A DNA stretch of 64,000 bases, from positions 62,001 to 126,000 of the forward strand of contig JAKLFC010000002.1 in the NCBI GenBank assembly GCA_022711405.1, written 5' to 3'. Origin of the DNA: Bacteroidota bacterium. GTDB lineage: Bacteria > Bacteroidota > Bacteroidia > Bacteroidales > JAGONC01. The notes under the pieces were generated by a model. That model ran no database searches, was not told the origin of the DNA, and worked only from the letters and a program-made list of their open reading frames with translations. The first letter of the stretch is position 1. The number at the start of each line of letters is the position of its first letter. The translations under genes and the position numbers were made by a program. Positions 18,010-26,814 of the stretch are shown in pieces.

Positions 18010-20007
18010 ATGAAACGACTGATCCTGCTGTTATTTACTCTGGTTTTCACGCTGAGGGCTTATCCTCAGGATCTGCCCCGAAAGGATTCAGACCGATTTG
18101 TGCATGGCGAGCTGATCGTTCAGCTTAATAAGTCAGCTCCCACGCTTCAACAGGATGCCTCCCTCCTTTGCCAGGCTTATCAGGGAAAAGGACTTGCTGT
18201 CAAAAAGCTTCTCTCTGCCCGGTTGAATATCTGGCTGTTCACATTTGACACCAATTCGGTTGAGCACCATGCCATGCTTGGGAGCATTAAGCTAAATCCC
18301 GGAGTACAGGCAGCGCAGTTCAACCACTTTGTGACCTTCCGCGAGGTGATCCCTGATGATCCCTATTTCTCCGACCAGTGGGCATTGATGAACACCGGTC
18401 AGTTTAGCGGAGTGCCGGATGCCGACATCGATGCCACACAGGCGTGGGAAATAACGACAGGCGGCATGACCGCCCCCGGCGATACGATCGTCCTGGCTAT
18501 TGTTGACCAGGGCTTCGACGTGAATCAGGAGGATATTCATTACTGGAAAAATTATCAGGAAATTCCATTAAATGAAATTGACGATGACCTGAACGGGTAT
18601 GTGGATGATTATGACGGATGGAATTCCTATGCCAGCAATGGGCAGATCCCCATCAACAACCACGGAACCCATGTTTCCGGGATTGCGGGTGCCATTGGGA
18701 ATAATGGTACCGGGGTGACGGGGGTGAACTGGAACGTTCAGATCATGCCCGTGGCCACACCTCCCGGCGATGAGGCCAAGGTGGTGGAAGCCTATGGGTA
18801 TGTCCTTGAGATGAGGGCCCGCTACAACGAAACGGATGGCGCAGAAGGCGCTTTTGTGGTAGCCACCAATGCTTCGTTCGGCGTCGACCTTGGTGATCCG
18901 GCCAACTACCCTGTATGGGGAGCCATGTACGACTCCCTGGGCATGCAGGGTGTGCTGAGCGTCGGATCCACCGCCAACGCCAACTGGAACGTTGATCAGG
19001 TGGGTGATATTCCCACTGCTTTTCCAAGCGACTTCCTCATCACGGTTACAAATACGAACCAATCAGATGTAAAGTACAGCCAGGCTGCCTGGGGACCCGT
19101 GACAATTGACCTGGGTTCACCAGGATATATGATCCGATCTACGATCTCCAACAATCAGTATGATTACAAATCAGGCACTTCGATGTCGGCGCCCTTTGTC
19201 ACCGGGGCCATCGGGTTGCTTTTTTCAGCTGCGGACGAGGCAACCATACAGTCCTACCGCGTGAAACCGGATTCCATCGCCCTGCTGTTCAAAAGCTATA
19301 TCCTCAACAGCGTGGATAAGCTCGTTTCACTGGATAGTATTACGGTCACAGAGGGAAGGCTGAACCTTTACAAAACGCTGCTTCTGCTCCAGGGCGAGCC
19401 TGTCCTGCAGCAGGAACCGGTGACCATCCATGTGGAGGCCGCTCCTGATTCGCAGGCCTATGCCAACCTGATCCTGTTCAACAGGGGCAACAGCACCGCC
19501 CATTGCACCCTGTGGACCGATCCTCCCGTCTCCTGGCTGCCTTTTGATCAGACCAATGACACTGTTGAGGCTTCCGGCATGCAGTCGGTCAGGCTGAACA
19601 TCATCACCGACGGCCTTGAAGGAGGCGACTATTTCACGGATCTGTACGTGGCCTACGAGCATGATCTGACCTTAAAGGTCCCGGTTCACCTGTTCGTTAA
19701 TCCGTTCATCTCCATTGAAGACCAGGAAGTTCTTCCTGAAAAGATGATCCGGATCTATCCCAATCCAACCGGAGATAATACATGGATTGCCATTGACCTT
19801 AAAAAGGATACCCGCGTGGAGATGGAGCTTTTCGATCCTTCGGGCCGAAGGTTATGGCATTCACCTGAGCAGGTCCTGAGCTCAGGAGCACATCTTGTGC
19901 GCCTGGGTGGCAATCTCCCTTCTGCAAGCCAGATCCCGCCCGGATTCTATTTATGTACAATCCGTCTGGATCATCAGCCTGTTACGCGCAAAGTCATCCG
20001 CGACTGA
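18010..20007 (+). CDS. Secreted subtilisin-family (S8) serine protease with T9SS sorting domain
   Basis: From the ATG at 18010 the product is 665 residues with a signal peptide (1-20), a prodomain (about 25-110) and a peptidase S8 domain (about 120-450). All catalytic residues are present: Asp166 (AIVDQGFD), His218 (NNHGTHVSG), an Asn in ATNASFG and Ser391 (SGTSMSAPFV). A beta-sandwich follows, then a T9SS sorting domain (about 590-665, IYPNPTGDN to the end). It is expected to be exported across the outer membrane by T9SS. The ATG at 17962 lies inside the upstream gene and has no signal peptide directly after it, so it was rejected. A perfect TACTTTTG box (17998-18005) sits only 4 bp before the start and may be coincidental. 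Confidence 0.93.
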   Translation: MKRLILLLFTLVFTLRAYPQDLPRKDSDRFVHGELIVQLNKSAPTLQQDASLLCQAYQGKGLAVKKLLSARLNIWLFTFDTNSVEHHAMLGSIKLNPGVQAAQFNHFVTFREVIPDDPYFSDQWALMNTGQFSGVPDADIDATQAWEITTGGMTAPGDTIVLAIVDQGFDVNQEDIHYWKNYQEIPLNEIDDDLNGYVDDYDGWNSYASNGQIPINNHGTHVSGIAGAIGNNGTGVTGVNWNVQIMPVATPPGDEAKVVEAYGYVLEMRARYNETDGAEGAFVVATNASFGVDLGDPANYPVWGAMYDSLGMQGVLSVGSTANANWNVDQVGDIPTAFPSDFLITVTNTNQSDVKYSQAAWGPVTIDLGSPGYMIRSTISNNQYDYKSGTSMSAPFVTGAIGLLFSAADEATIQSYRVKPDSIALLFKSYILNSVDKLVSLDSITVTEGRLNLYKTLLLLQGEPVLQQEPVTIHVEAAPDSQAYANLILFNRGNSTAHCTLWTDPPVSWLPFDQTNDTVEASGMQSVRLNIITDGLEGGDYFTDLYVAYEHDLTLKVPVHLFVNPFISIEDQEVLPEKMIRIYPNPTGDNTWIAIDLKKDTRVEMELFDPSGRRLWHSPEQVLSSGAHLVRLGGNLPSASQIPPGFYLCTIRLDHQPVTRKVIRD

Positions 20008-20008
20008 C

Positions 20009-21337
20009 ATGATCAGGGGCATCCATCGGAGGCATCTGCCCACCTATTTGGGACCCGCCATGCTGATTCTCCTGTCGGGCATCCTGTTGTTCCTGACCTT
20101 CAATAAACACAGCAGATCGGGTATACAAAACTATCACAGCGAAATCTGGGGCGACAAGGCAGGTTACTACGTGTACCTTCCGGCTGCGTTCCTTTATTCC
20201 TTTGATGGCTCAGGGTTCCCCGCAGCGATCGATTCCCTGACGGGGAACGGATTCCGGCTTGAAGGGCAGGATCACCGGGTGCTTACCAAATATACTTGCG
20301 GGGTGGCGGTCATGCTCACTCCTTTTTTCCTTATCACGCATGCGTTGACCGGTTTGCTGAATGCCCCGCAGGATGGATTCTCCATTCCTTATCACCGGAT
20401 GATCGACGTGGCTGCCATTTTTTACCTTTTGGCCGGATTCCTGGCCTGGTACCTTTTCCTCAGGAACTATTTCTCACGGATCGTCTCGGTGATGACCATG
20501 ACGGTACTTTTCCTGGGTACAAACCTCTACTACTATGCCGTTGATGAAACAGGTATGTCCCATGTTTATTCCTTCTTCCTGTTCAGCCTTTATCTTCTTG
20601 GAATCCAGCGCCTGTTTTCGGGCACCGCCTCCTCCCGGAAATGGATCTTCATCACAGCTATTACTGCAATGATGATCGTCCTGGTCAGACCGGTGAATGC
20701 AGTCTTTTTACCGGTCGCCCTGCTCCTCGACGTGAGCTCCCGAAAAGAAATCATCGCCCGTATCACTTTTTTCCTGAAATGGAAAAACCTTGTGATCCTT
20801 TTCGCTGCAGCTGTGTTGATCTTCCTGCCACAGGCATTGTACTGGCATTATGCATATGGCAGTTACCTGACCTATACCTACCAGGGTGAAGGCTTCACCA
20901 ACCTTTTCTCCCCCAGGATCACCGAGTATCTTTTTTCCACCAATAACGGGCTTTTGATCTACAGCCCCATCCTTCTTTTTGTCATCAGCGGCCTGGTGCT
21001 GATGCTGGTCAGGCACCAGAAGAACGGATGGATGACATTAACGGTGTTCATTGTCACTGTTTATCTGTTTTCATCCTGGTGGAACTGGTACTATGGCTGC
21101 GGATATGGCAACCGGAGCTTTACGGAGTATCTTTCGCTTATGGCACTGCCTCTGGGTTTTCAGTTAAATACCATTCGGACTCACTCCCTGCCAATAGCAC
21201 GATGGATCTGTATCATTGTCATGGCTGTCCTTATCCTTATCAATCTGAAAATGATCTACTCATGGGACGGATGCTGGTACGGGACGACATGGGATTGGGA
21301 ACGGTTCATACCACTGTTGTTATCTGCACCCAAATAA
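20009..21337 (+). CDS. Multi-pass membrane protein, GT-C-like
   Basis: The ATG at 20009 is 1 bp past the subtilase stop and gives 442 residues with about 9-10 hydrophobic helices, the first at about 15-33. The first external loop contains EIWGDKAGYYVYLP, an acidic pattern in the place where GT-C glycosyltransferases keep catalytic Asp/Glu, and a later loop has SWWNWYYGCGYGNRSF. The shape resembles PMT-like or dolichyl-phosphate-mannose-dependent enzymes, but no family signature is decisive. It lies in a tight run with the next two genes. Function is unassigned; a lipid-linked sugar transferase is a reasonable guess. Confidence 0.65.
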   Translation: MIRGIHRRHLPTYLGPAMLILLSGILLFLTFNKHSRSGIQNYHSEIWGDKAGYYVYLPAAFLYSFDGSGFPAAIDSLTGNGFRLEGQDHRVLTKYTCGVAVMLTPFFLITHALTGLLNAPQDGFSIPYHRMIDVAAIFYLLAGFLAWYLFLRNYFSRIVSVMTMTVLFLGTNLYYYAVDETGMSHVYSFFLFSLYLLGIQRLFSGTASSRKWIFITAITAMMIVLVRPVNAVFLPVALLLDVSSRKEIIARITFFLKWKNLVILFAAAVLIFLPQALYWHYAYGSYLTYTYQGEGFTNLFSPRITEYLFSTNNGLLIYSPILLFVISGLVLMLVRHQKNGWMTLTVFIVTVYLFSSWWNWYYGCGYGNRSFTEYLSLMALPLGFQLNTIRTHSLPIARWICIIVMAVLILINLKMIYSWDGCWYGTTWDWERFIPLLLSAPK

Positions 21338-21341
21338 AGGG

Positions 21342-22892
21342 ATGGCAATGACAGTGAACACAAAAAAACAGGAATGGATCGCACTGGCACTGACCGGATG
21401 CTTCCTTGCCATTTTCTTTCTGATCGCTTTCCTCAAGGACGGAACAGGCGATTCCGGCGACAGCATTGAGCATTACCTGATCTCGCGGTTTGCCTTCCTT
21501 CATCCCGAACTGTTCCTTCATCACTGGGGAAAGCCCGCATTCACCCTCCTGAGTTCCCCCTTCTCACAATTTGGTTTTACCGGGATAAAGATATTCAACT
21601 GCCTGGTGGCAGCCCTTACCGGGTATTTTGTCATTAAGACCGCTTTCCGGTTAAGGATCCTTTACTGTTACCCACCCCCCGACCCCCTCCCTGCTGACAG
21701 GGAGGGGGAGCAGGTAAGTGGTAATCTCCCCCCTCCCTTTTCGAAGGGAGGGGGGCAGGGGGGGTGGGTACATTTCTCTAACCTGGCATTAGTCTTTCTG
21801 TTTTTCGCTCCGGTCTATTTCAAGTACATCTTCTCGGGAATGACCGAGCATTTGCTGGGCCTGGCACTGATCCTTTCGGTCTTTCTGATGGTGAAAAAAC
21901 AGGTCACCTTATCTGCACTGATCGTCTCCTTCATGCCCTTCATGCGTTCGGAAGGATTGATAATCGCCGGAGTGTTTGCCCTCTACCTCATGGTAAAGAA
22001 GCAATACCGGCATTTGCCTTTGCTGCTCGCAGGGCATGTAGTGTACGGTATTGCCGGTTATTTCTATTATCATGATGTTCTATGGGTCTTCAACCGGATT
22101 CCTTATCTGAATCTGGACAGCTGGTATGGTGAAGGTCACTGGCCCGATTTCATCTTTAAATTGTATTATGTGATGGGGCTGCCACTGTTCGGGATATTCA
22201 TTCTGGGATTAGTGAGGATGGCAGTGAAGCTTTTTAAGAAAAAATTCATTCAGAGCCAGCCTTATTTTGAGGAGGAACTGATCCTGGTCTACGGTTCTTT
22301 TCTGGCTTTTTTCCTGGGCCATACTGTTTTCTGGGCGCTGGGCATCTTCAATTCGATGGGGCTGGGCAGGGTCCTGAATTCGGTCATTCCACTGACGGCC
22401 CTCATCGGGATGAGAGGGCTGGAATGGATCACCACTACCCGTATCCGGTGGCTCAACAGGATCCTTTTATACGGAATCCTCCTGTTCGTCGTCGTCTTTC
22501 CCTTTCTGGGCAATCCGGCATCCCTGAAGTGGAAAAAAGATCTTGGGCTTTCAGCCGATCAAAAGCTGATCAACGAGGTCATCCCCGAACTCAATGCAGG
22601 ATCCGCTAAAAATCTCTGGCTGTATTCCCACCCATACGTCGGGATGCAACTCGGTATTGATCCCTATGATCCTTCTCAAAGAGGCAAGATCTCGGCAATA
22701 AATGATCAGGAAGGTCTTCCCGCTGCTACGGTCATCATCTGGGATTCCTGGTTCTCACCCGTGGAAGAGGGGTATACACTGGAAAGCCTTCAGGCAAAGG
22801 AATTCCTGACGCTTGAATCACTGCACATATCCCCCGAAGATCCCGCCAAAAAGATTGCTATCTTTGTGATGAAAGACAAAGGAATGCAATGA
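21342..22892 (+). CDS. Multi-pass membrane protein (GT-C-like) interrupted in frame by a palindromic repeat
   Basis: The 516-residue product has about 10 membrane helices. The first external loop (GDSGDSIEHYLISRF) carries the acidic pattern of GT-C glycosyltransferases. Residues 110-143 (Pro- then Gly-rich: PPPDPLPADREGE, then PPFSKGGGQGG) are encoded by a 102-bp C/G-rich palindromic repeat. Because 102 is a multiple of three, the frame stays open, and the insert falls in a loop between membrane helices. Without it the protein would be about 482 residues. The gene starts 4 bp after the previous stop and overlaps the next by 4 bp (ATGA), so it belongs to an operon. Met3 (21348) is an alternative start. 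Confidence 0.7.
   Translation: MAMTVNTKKQEWIALALTGCFLAIFFLIAFLKDGTGDSGDSIEHYLISRFAFLHPELFLHHWGKPAFTLLSSPFSQFGFTGIKIFNCLVAALTGYFVIKTAFRLRILYCYPPPDPLPADREGEQVSGNLPPPFSKGGGQGGWVHFSNLALVFLFFAPVYFKYIFSGMTEHLLGLALILSVFLMVKKQVTLSALIVSFMPFMRSEGLIIAGVFALYLMVKKQYRHLPLLLAGHVVYGIAGYFYYHDVLWVFNRIPYLNLDSWYGEGHWPDFIFKLYYVMGLPLFGIFILGLVRMAVKLFKKKFIQSQPYFEEELILVYGSFLAFFLGHTVFWALGIFNSMGLGRVLNSVIPLTALIGMRGLEWITTTRIRWLNRILLYGILLFVVVFPFLGNPASLKWKKDLGLSADQKLINEVIPELNAGSAKNLWLYSHPYVGMQLGIDPYDPSQRGKISAINDQEGLPAATVIIWDSWFSPVEEGYTLESLQAKEFLTLESLHISPEDPAKKIAIFVMKDKGMQ
21669..21770. repeat. 102-bp C/G-rich double-hairpin repeat inside a CDS
   Basis: The outer inverted repeat TACCCACCCCCC (21669-21680) / GGGGGGTGGGTA (21759-21770) encloses two hairpins: CCCCCTCCCT (21683-21692) / AGGGAGGGGG (21699-21708) and CCCCCCTCCCTT (21728-21739) / AAGGGAGGGGGG (21744-21755). 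A related palindrome lies between genes at 29629-29675. It is an interspersed repeat, non-coding by design but translated here. Confidence 0.85.
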
Positions 22893-25800
22893 ACCCGATG
22901 ATCACCTCCCTTCCGGTCAGACGCTGGCTGCGTCCGTGGTTTGCCATCTGGATCTTCTGCAGTTTCCTGTGCCTCTCCTATCAGGCCCGCGCCCTGGCAA
23001 TATTTGACTCCATCTGGGTCAACAATGACACAGTAGGAAAGTACAATAAGCTGGAGGTCAGTGTCATCATGACCGCCCAGTACATGAATCCGTTCGATTA
23101 CAGCCAGGTGAACCTGAGAGGATTCTTTACTTCGCCTTCGGGGATAGTGTACAAGGTGGACGGATTTTATTTTCAGGATTTTTTGCCCAATCCCCCCAAC
23201 GGCGCACTGATCCCGTCGGGTGCACCTTACTGGAAGATACGGTTCTGCCCGAAAGAAACAGGAACATGGTCGTATGTTGCCGTCTGCAGGGATGCCACAG
23301 GCACCACCTATTCAGGGACATTCCATTTCGTTTGCACCCCCTCCGGCAATCCGGGTTTTGTGAGTAATTCCAACACCCATTTTCAGAAATTCAGCAACGG
23401 CACCCCATTCTTTCCTGTGGGCATGTCGATCCCCTGGAACTTATATGCAGGGGGATTTTATATCTATCAGACCTGGATGGACAGCCTGATCGCCAGCCAT
23501 GCCAATTTCATCAAGATCATCATGGCACCCTGGTCGTTCGGGATCGAGTGGAGCAACACGGGGCTGGGGAACTATACCAACCGCCTTAACATAGCCTGGT
23601 GGCTCGATTGGGTGCTGAACAAGTCGGAAGAAGAAGGGCTCTACCTGCAGCTTTGCCCCCTGATCCACAATGAGGTTTCCACCCTTAGCAACAACGACTG
23701 GCAGTGGAGCCCCTATAATACCAATAATGGAGGTCCGTGCCAGCACACCTGGGATTTTTATACCAACAGCACGGCAGCCTATTATTACAAACAGAAACTA
23801 CGCTATATCAACTCCCGCTGGGGCTATTCCTCTCATCTATCCGCCTGGGAGCTGTTCACTGAAACAGACAACACCGGTGATTTCGATGACTACCAGGATG
23901 AGATCAACGCCTGGCTGATCCTGACAGGCCAGTACCTCGACTCGCTGGATATCCATCACCGTCCCATTTCCCCCAGTTATGCCAATTTCAGTCATGATCC
24001 GGCAATGTGGGAAAACAGCATGACCGATTTTACCCAAATCCACCTGTACCGGACCACTCCTGACCTCGAACTTACCCTGTGGGCCGGTACGCGGCATTAC
24101 CTGACCCAGTGGGACAAACCCAACATTATCGGTGAGTTCGGACTGGAACATTCCCCTTCGGAGATCATCAGTCTTGACCCTAATGGAATCTCACTCCATA
24201 ATTCATTGTGGGCGACCGCTTTATCCGGTTCCTTCGGAGCTGCCACCCCATGGCACTGGGATAGCTATATCCATACGCAGCACCTTTACCATCATTTCAA
24301 GCCGGTTTCCCTTTTCATGCAGTCGGTCCCCCTGCTGCAAAAGAATTACCAGCCGGTCAGCGTGTTCTGCACCGCAAACAATAACATGGACGCCGAGATC
24401 CTGCCGGGGTATAAAGAGTTCTCCTCACCTTCCCCGGAAAATGAATTCACCGTTGAGACCAGCGGCGATCTTGTCCCGCGGAACAGTTACCTCGGCTATA
24501 TGCTGTACGGTTACTTATTTAACAACGACAGGAATCCTCCCCATTTCTACGTGAATTACACCAAGGCAGGACAATTTAAGGTCAAAACAGGGAGCAATGT
24601 AGCCCTTTCGACTCTGAAGATCTATATTGACGGTGTTCAGGTCCTAAGTCATACAGCCGCTCCTAATTCGATGTACACGGTAAATGTGGGAATGGGTGAG
24701 CATGAGATCTTTGTGGATAATTCAGGCAGTTTATATATCGAAGTGGAGAAATATGTCTTCGTCAATTATGCACCGGTATGCAGAAGTTTTGCGCTGAAAG
24801 CCACGAACCAGGTGAGTGGCTGGGTGCAAAACCGTTATTATAATTATGAATACATCAACCAGTATGGCACTCCTTCGCCCCTGAGCGGCGGTGTGATGAA
24901 CTTTTCCGGACTCAACAACAGTTACTACTCAGTGCAGTGGTACAGTGGGGCGACCGGATCACCGGATTCGTCCACTGTAAAAGCTACCACGAATGGTAAT
25001 CTTGCGGTGACCGTTCCCGGGATTTTATGGGACGCCGCCTATAAGATCAGCTACCTCAGCCCTGCCATACAGGCTGATTTCACAGTGTCGGACACCATGA
25101 TCTGCCAGGGAGACACCGTTACGTTTCACGACTTATCCACCGGGATCGTGACAGGACGGCAGTGGCAGTTCCCCGGAGGGACACCGTCTTCTTCCACGCT
25201 GACCGATCCGCGTGTGGTTTACAATACGTTTGGAAACTTCAATGTCACATTGAATGCATACAATGCTTTCGACACGATAACGGTGACAGATACCGCGCTG
25301 ATCCATGTGATCGGGGTCCCTTCGCCGGCGGGGATCATTGACGGGGTGCCTCTTGTGTGCCAGGGGGAAACTGGTACCTACGTCATCGAACCTGTCCTGC
25401 ATGCGGAAAGCTATCATTGGACCCTTCCCCAGGGGATGAGCGGAACCAGCAACACCAACCAGATTGTGATAACCTTCGACTCCGTCATGACCGGCGGACT
25501 GATCTCGGTCAGAGGAGTGAATCCCTGCGGACCGGGTACACCAGGCGTTATGGCAATAACGGTCGATCCTTTGCCTTTTATCGCTCAGCAACCATCATCC
25601 AGGGTGGTGGAATTTAATCAGAACGCCCTCTTTCAAATCCCGCTGAGGGAAGACCTGGATTACCAGTGGCAGACCATCAACTCTGTACAGCAGGGCTGGG
25701 TTGACCTCGCAGATACCGGAATCTATACAGGCACCTCCACTCATTCCATGGGCATCCTTTCCCCCTCACCCTCCCTGAATGAAAAGAAATACCGGTGCAG

Positions 25801-26725
25801 GGTGTCGGGTGATTGTGATCCTCCCGCAGTTTCCCAGGAAGCAAAACTGTATGTGGTACCACCCGGATGGATGATGACACTTACCCCTTCTCATCATCTG
25901 ATCCACGTTTTGGTAAGCTCCCACCCGACCATCAACGGCCAGCCTATCGCCCCGGGCGATTATATAGGCGTTTTCTTTGAGAAGAACGGGCAGCCGGTCT
26001 GTGCAGGTATTACCCGCTGGAAGGGAACAATGCCGGTGGATGTATGGGCGTATGGCGATGATCCTTCAACCCCTGAAAGGGACGGTTTTATTGCCGGAGA
26101 ACCTTTCCGGTGGAAGATCTATTCCATATCGCTCGCAGAAGACTTTGAGGCCATTCCGAAATACGTACTTGGCCCGAACGTGTACACCCAGGGAGGACAG
26201 ACGCTTCTGGGAGGTCTGGCTGCCTTCAGCTATATCGATACGGTCCTTATACCGGCAGGCTGGAGCGGTATCTCTTCCTATGTGGTACCCATCAATGATT
26301 CGGTGGAGGTCATGTTCGGACCGGTCAGCGGCGTACTGGAGGTTCTGTCGGACCAGGAAGATGTGTTCTGGCCTGCAGGGAATATGAACACACTGATGAC
26401 CTGGAATTCTGTCCAGGGTTACTACCTGAAAACAACTTCCGCAGTCAGTACGATGATCACCGGTAGCAGCCTGGCTGATACGGTAATCCCCCTGCTGCCG
26501 GGCTGGAACCTGCTGCCCGTAATTTCAACGGAGGATATTTCCACCCTGGAAACAACCATACTGACTGCTCTCGGGGACAACCTGGAAATAGTCAAAGAAA
26601 TTGCGGGGCCGGGGATATGGTGGCCCTCTATGAACATCTATTCCCTTACGTTCCTGGAATCAGGCAAAGCCTATCTGATCAAAGTAACAGCTCCCTGTAC
26701 TGTGGCATATCCTGCCAGCCCCTGA
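22889..26725 (+). CDS. Large secreted glycoside hydrolase-like protein (DUF5060 + TIM barrel + PKD)
   Basis: The 1278-residue product has a signal peptide (about 1-36), an N-terminal DUF5060-like beta-sandwich (about 37-150), and a TIM-barrel glycoside hydrolase domain (about 160-500) that resembles DUF4038/GH5-type enzymes. Glu325 (WELFTETD) and Glu416 (IIGEFGLEH) sit where retaining clan-A enzymes keep the acid/base and nucleophile. A PKD domain (about 730-800, DTMICQGDTVTFHDLS), Ig-like parts and a duplicated C-terminal module with WSGISSYVVP and WNLLPVIST complete it. No standard T9SS sorting domain was seen at the end. The 4-bp overlap with the upstream membrane protein indicates coupling. 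Substrate unknown. Confidence 0.75.
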   Translation: MNPMITSLPVRRWLRPWFAIWIFCSFLCLSYQARALAIFDSIWVNNDTVGKYNKLEVSVIMTAQYMNPFDYSQVNLRGFFTSPSGIVYKVDGFYFQDFLPNPPNGALIPSGAPYWKIRFCPKETGTWSYVAVCRDATGTTYSGTFHFVCTPSGNPGFVSNSNTHFQKFSNGTPFFPVGMSIPWNLYAGGFYIYQTWMDSLIASHANFIKIIMAPWSFGIEWSNTGLGNYTNRLNIAWWLDWVLNKSEEEGLYLQLCPLIHNEVSTLSNNDWQWSPYNTNNGGPCQHTWDFYTNSTAAYYYKQKLRYINSRWGYSSHLSAWELFTETDNTGDFDDYQDEINAWLILTGQYLDSLDIHHRPISPSYANFSHDPAMWENSMTDFTQIHLYRTTPDLELTLWAGTRHYLTQWDKPNIIGEFGLEHSPSEIISLDPNGISLHNSLWATALSGSFGAATPWHWDSYIHTQHLYHHFKPVSLFMQSVPLLQKNYQPVSVFCTANNNMDAEILPGYKEFSSPSPENEFTVETSGDLVPRNSYLGYMLYGYLFNNDRNPPHFYVNYTKAGQFKVKTGSNVALSTLKIYIDGVQVLSHTAAPNSMYTVNVGMGEHEIFVDNSGSLYIEVEKYVFVNYAPVCRSFALKATNQVSGWVQNRYYNYEYINQYGTPSPLSGGVMNFSGLNNSYYSVQWYSGATGSPDSSTVKATTNGNLAVTVPGILWDAAYKISYLSPAIQADFTVSDTMICQGDTVTFHDLSTGIVTGRQWQFPGGTPSSSTLTDPRVVYNTFGNFNVTLNAYNAFDTITVTDTALIHVIGVPSPAGIIDGVPLVCQGETGTYVIEPVLHAESYHWTLPQGMSGTSNTNQIVITFDSVMTGGLISVRGVNPCGPGTPGVMAITVDPLPFIAQQPSSRVVEFNQNALFQIPLREDLDYQWQTINSVQQGWVDLADTGIYTGTSTHSMGILSPSPSLNEKKYRCRVSGDCDPPAVSQEAKLYVVPPGWMMTLTPSHHLIHVLVSSHPTINGQPIAPGDYIGVFFEKNGQPVCAGITRWKGTMPVDVWAYGDDPSTPERDGFIAGEPFRWKIYSISLAEDFEAIPKYVLGPNVYTQGGQTLLGGLAAFSYIDTVLIPAGWSGISSYVVPINDSVEVMFGPVSGVLEVLSDQEDVFWPAGNMNTLMTWNSVQGYYLKTTSAVSTMITGSSLADTVIPLLPGWNLLPVISTEDISTLETTILTALGDNLEIVKEIAGPGIWWPSMNIYSLTFLESGKAYLIKVTAPCTVAYPASP

Positions 26726-26785
26726 ACAAGAGGTACCCACATCCCTTTTCCGTTGTTTTTAACAGTTGGTAACCATAAATGTCGT

Positions 26786-26793
26786 TACTTTTG
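26786..26793 (+). promoter_or_regulatory. -7 promoter box of the deiminase gene
   Basis: TACTTTTG matches the TAnnTTTG consensus exactly and lies 21 bp before the ATG at 26815. It lies downstream of an in-frame ATG at 26779, which supports the later start. No convincing -33 TTTG was found. Confidence 0.5.
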
Positions 26794-26814
26794 CACCTAC
26801 CTTTTCAAGACGAT

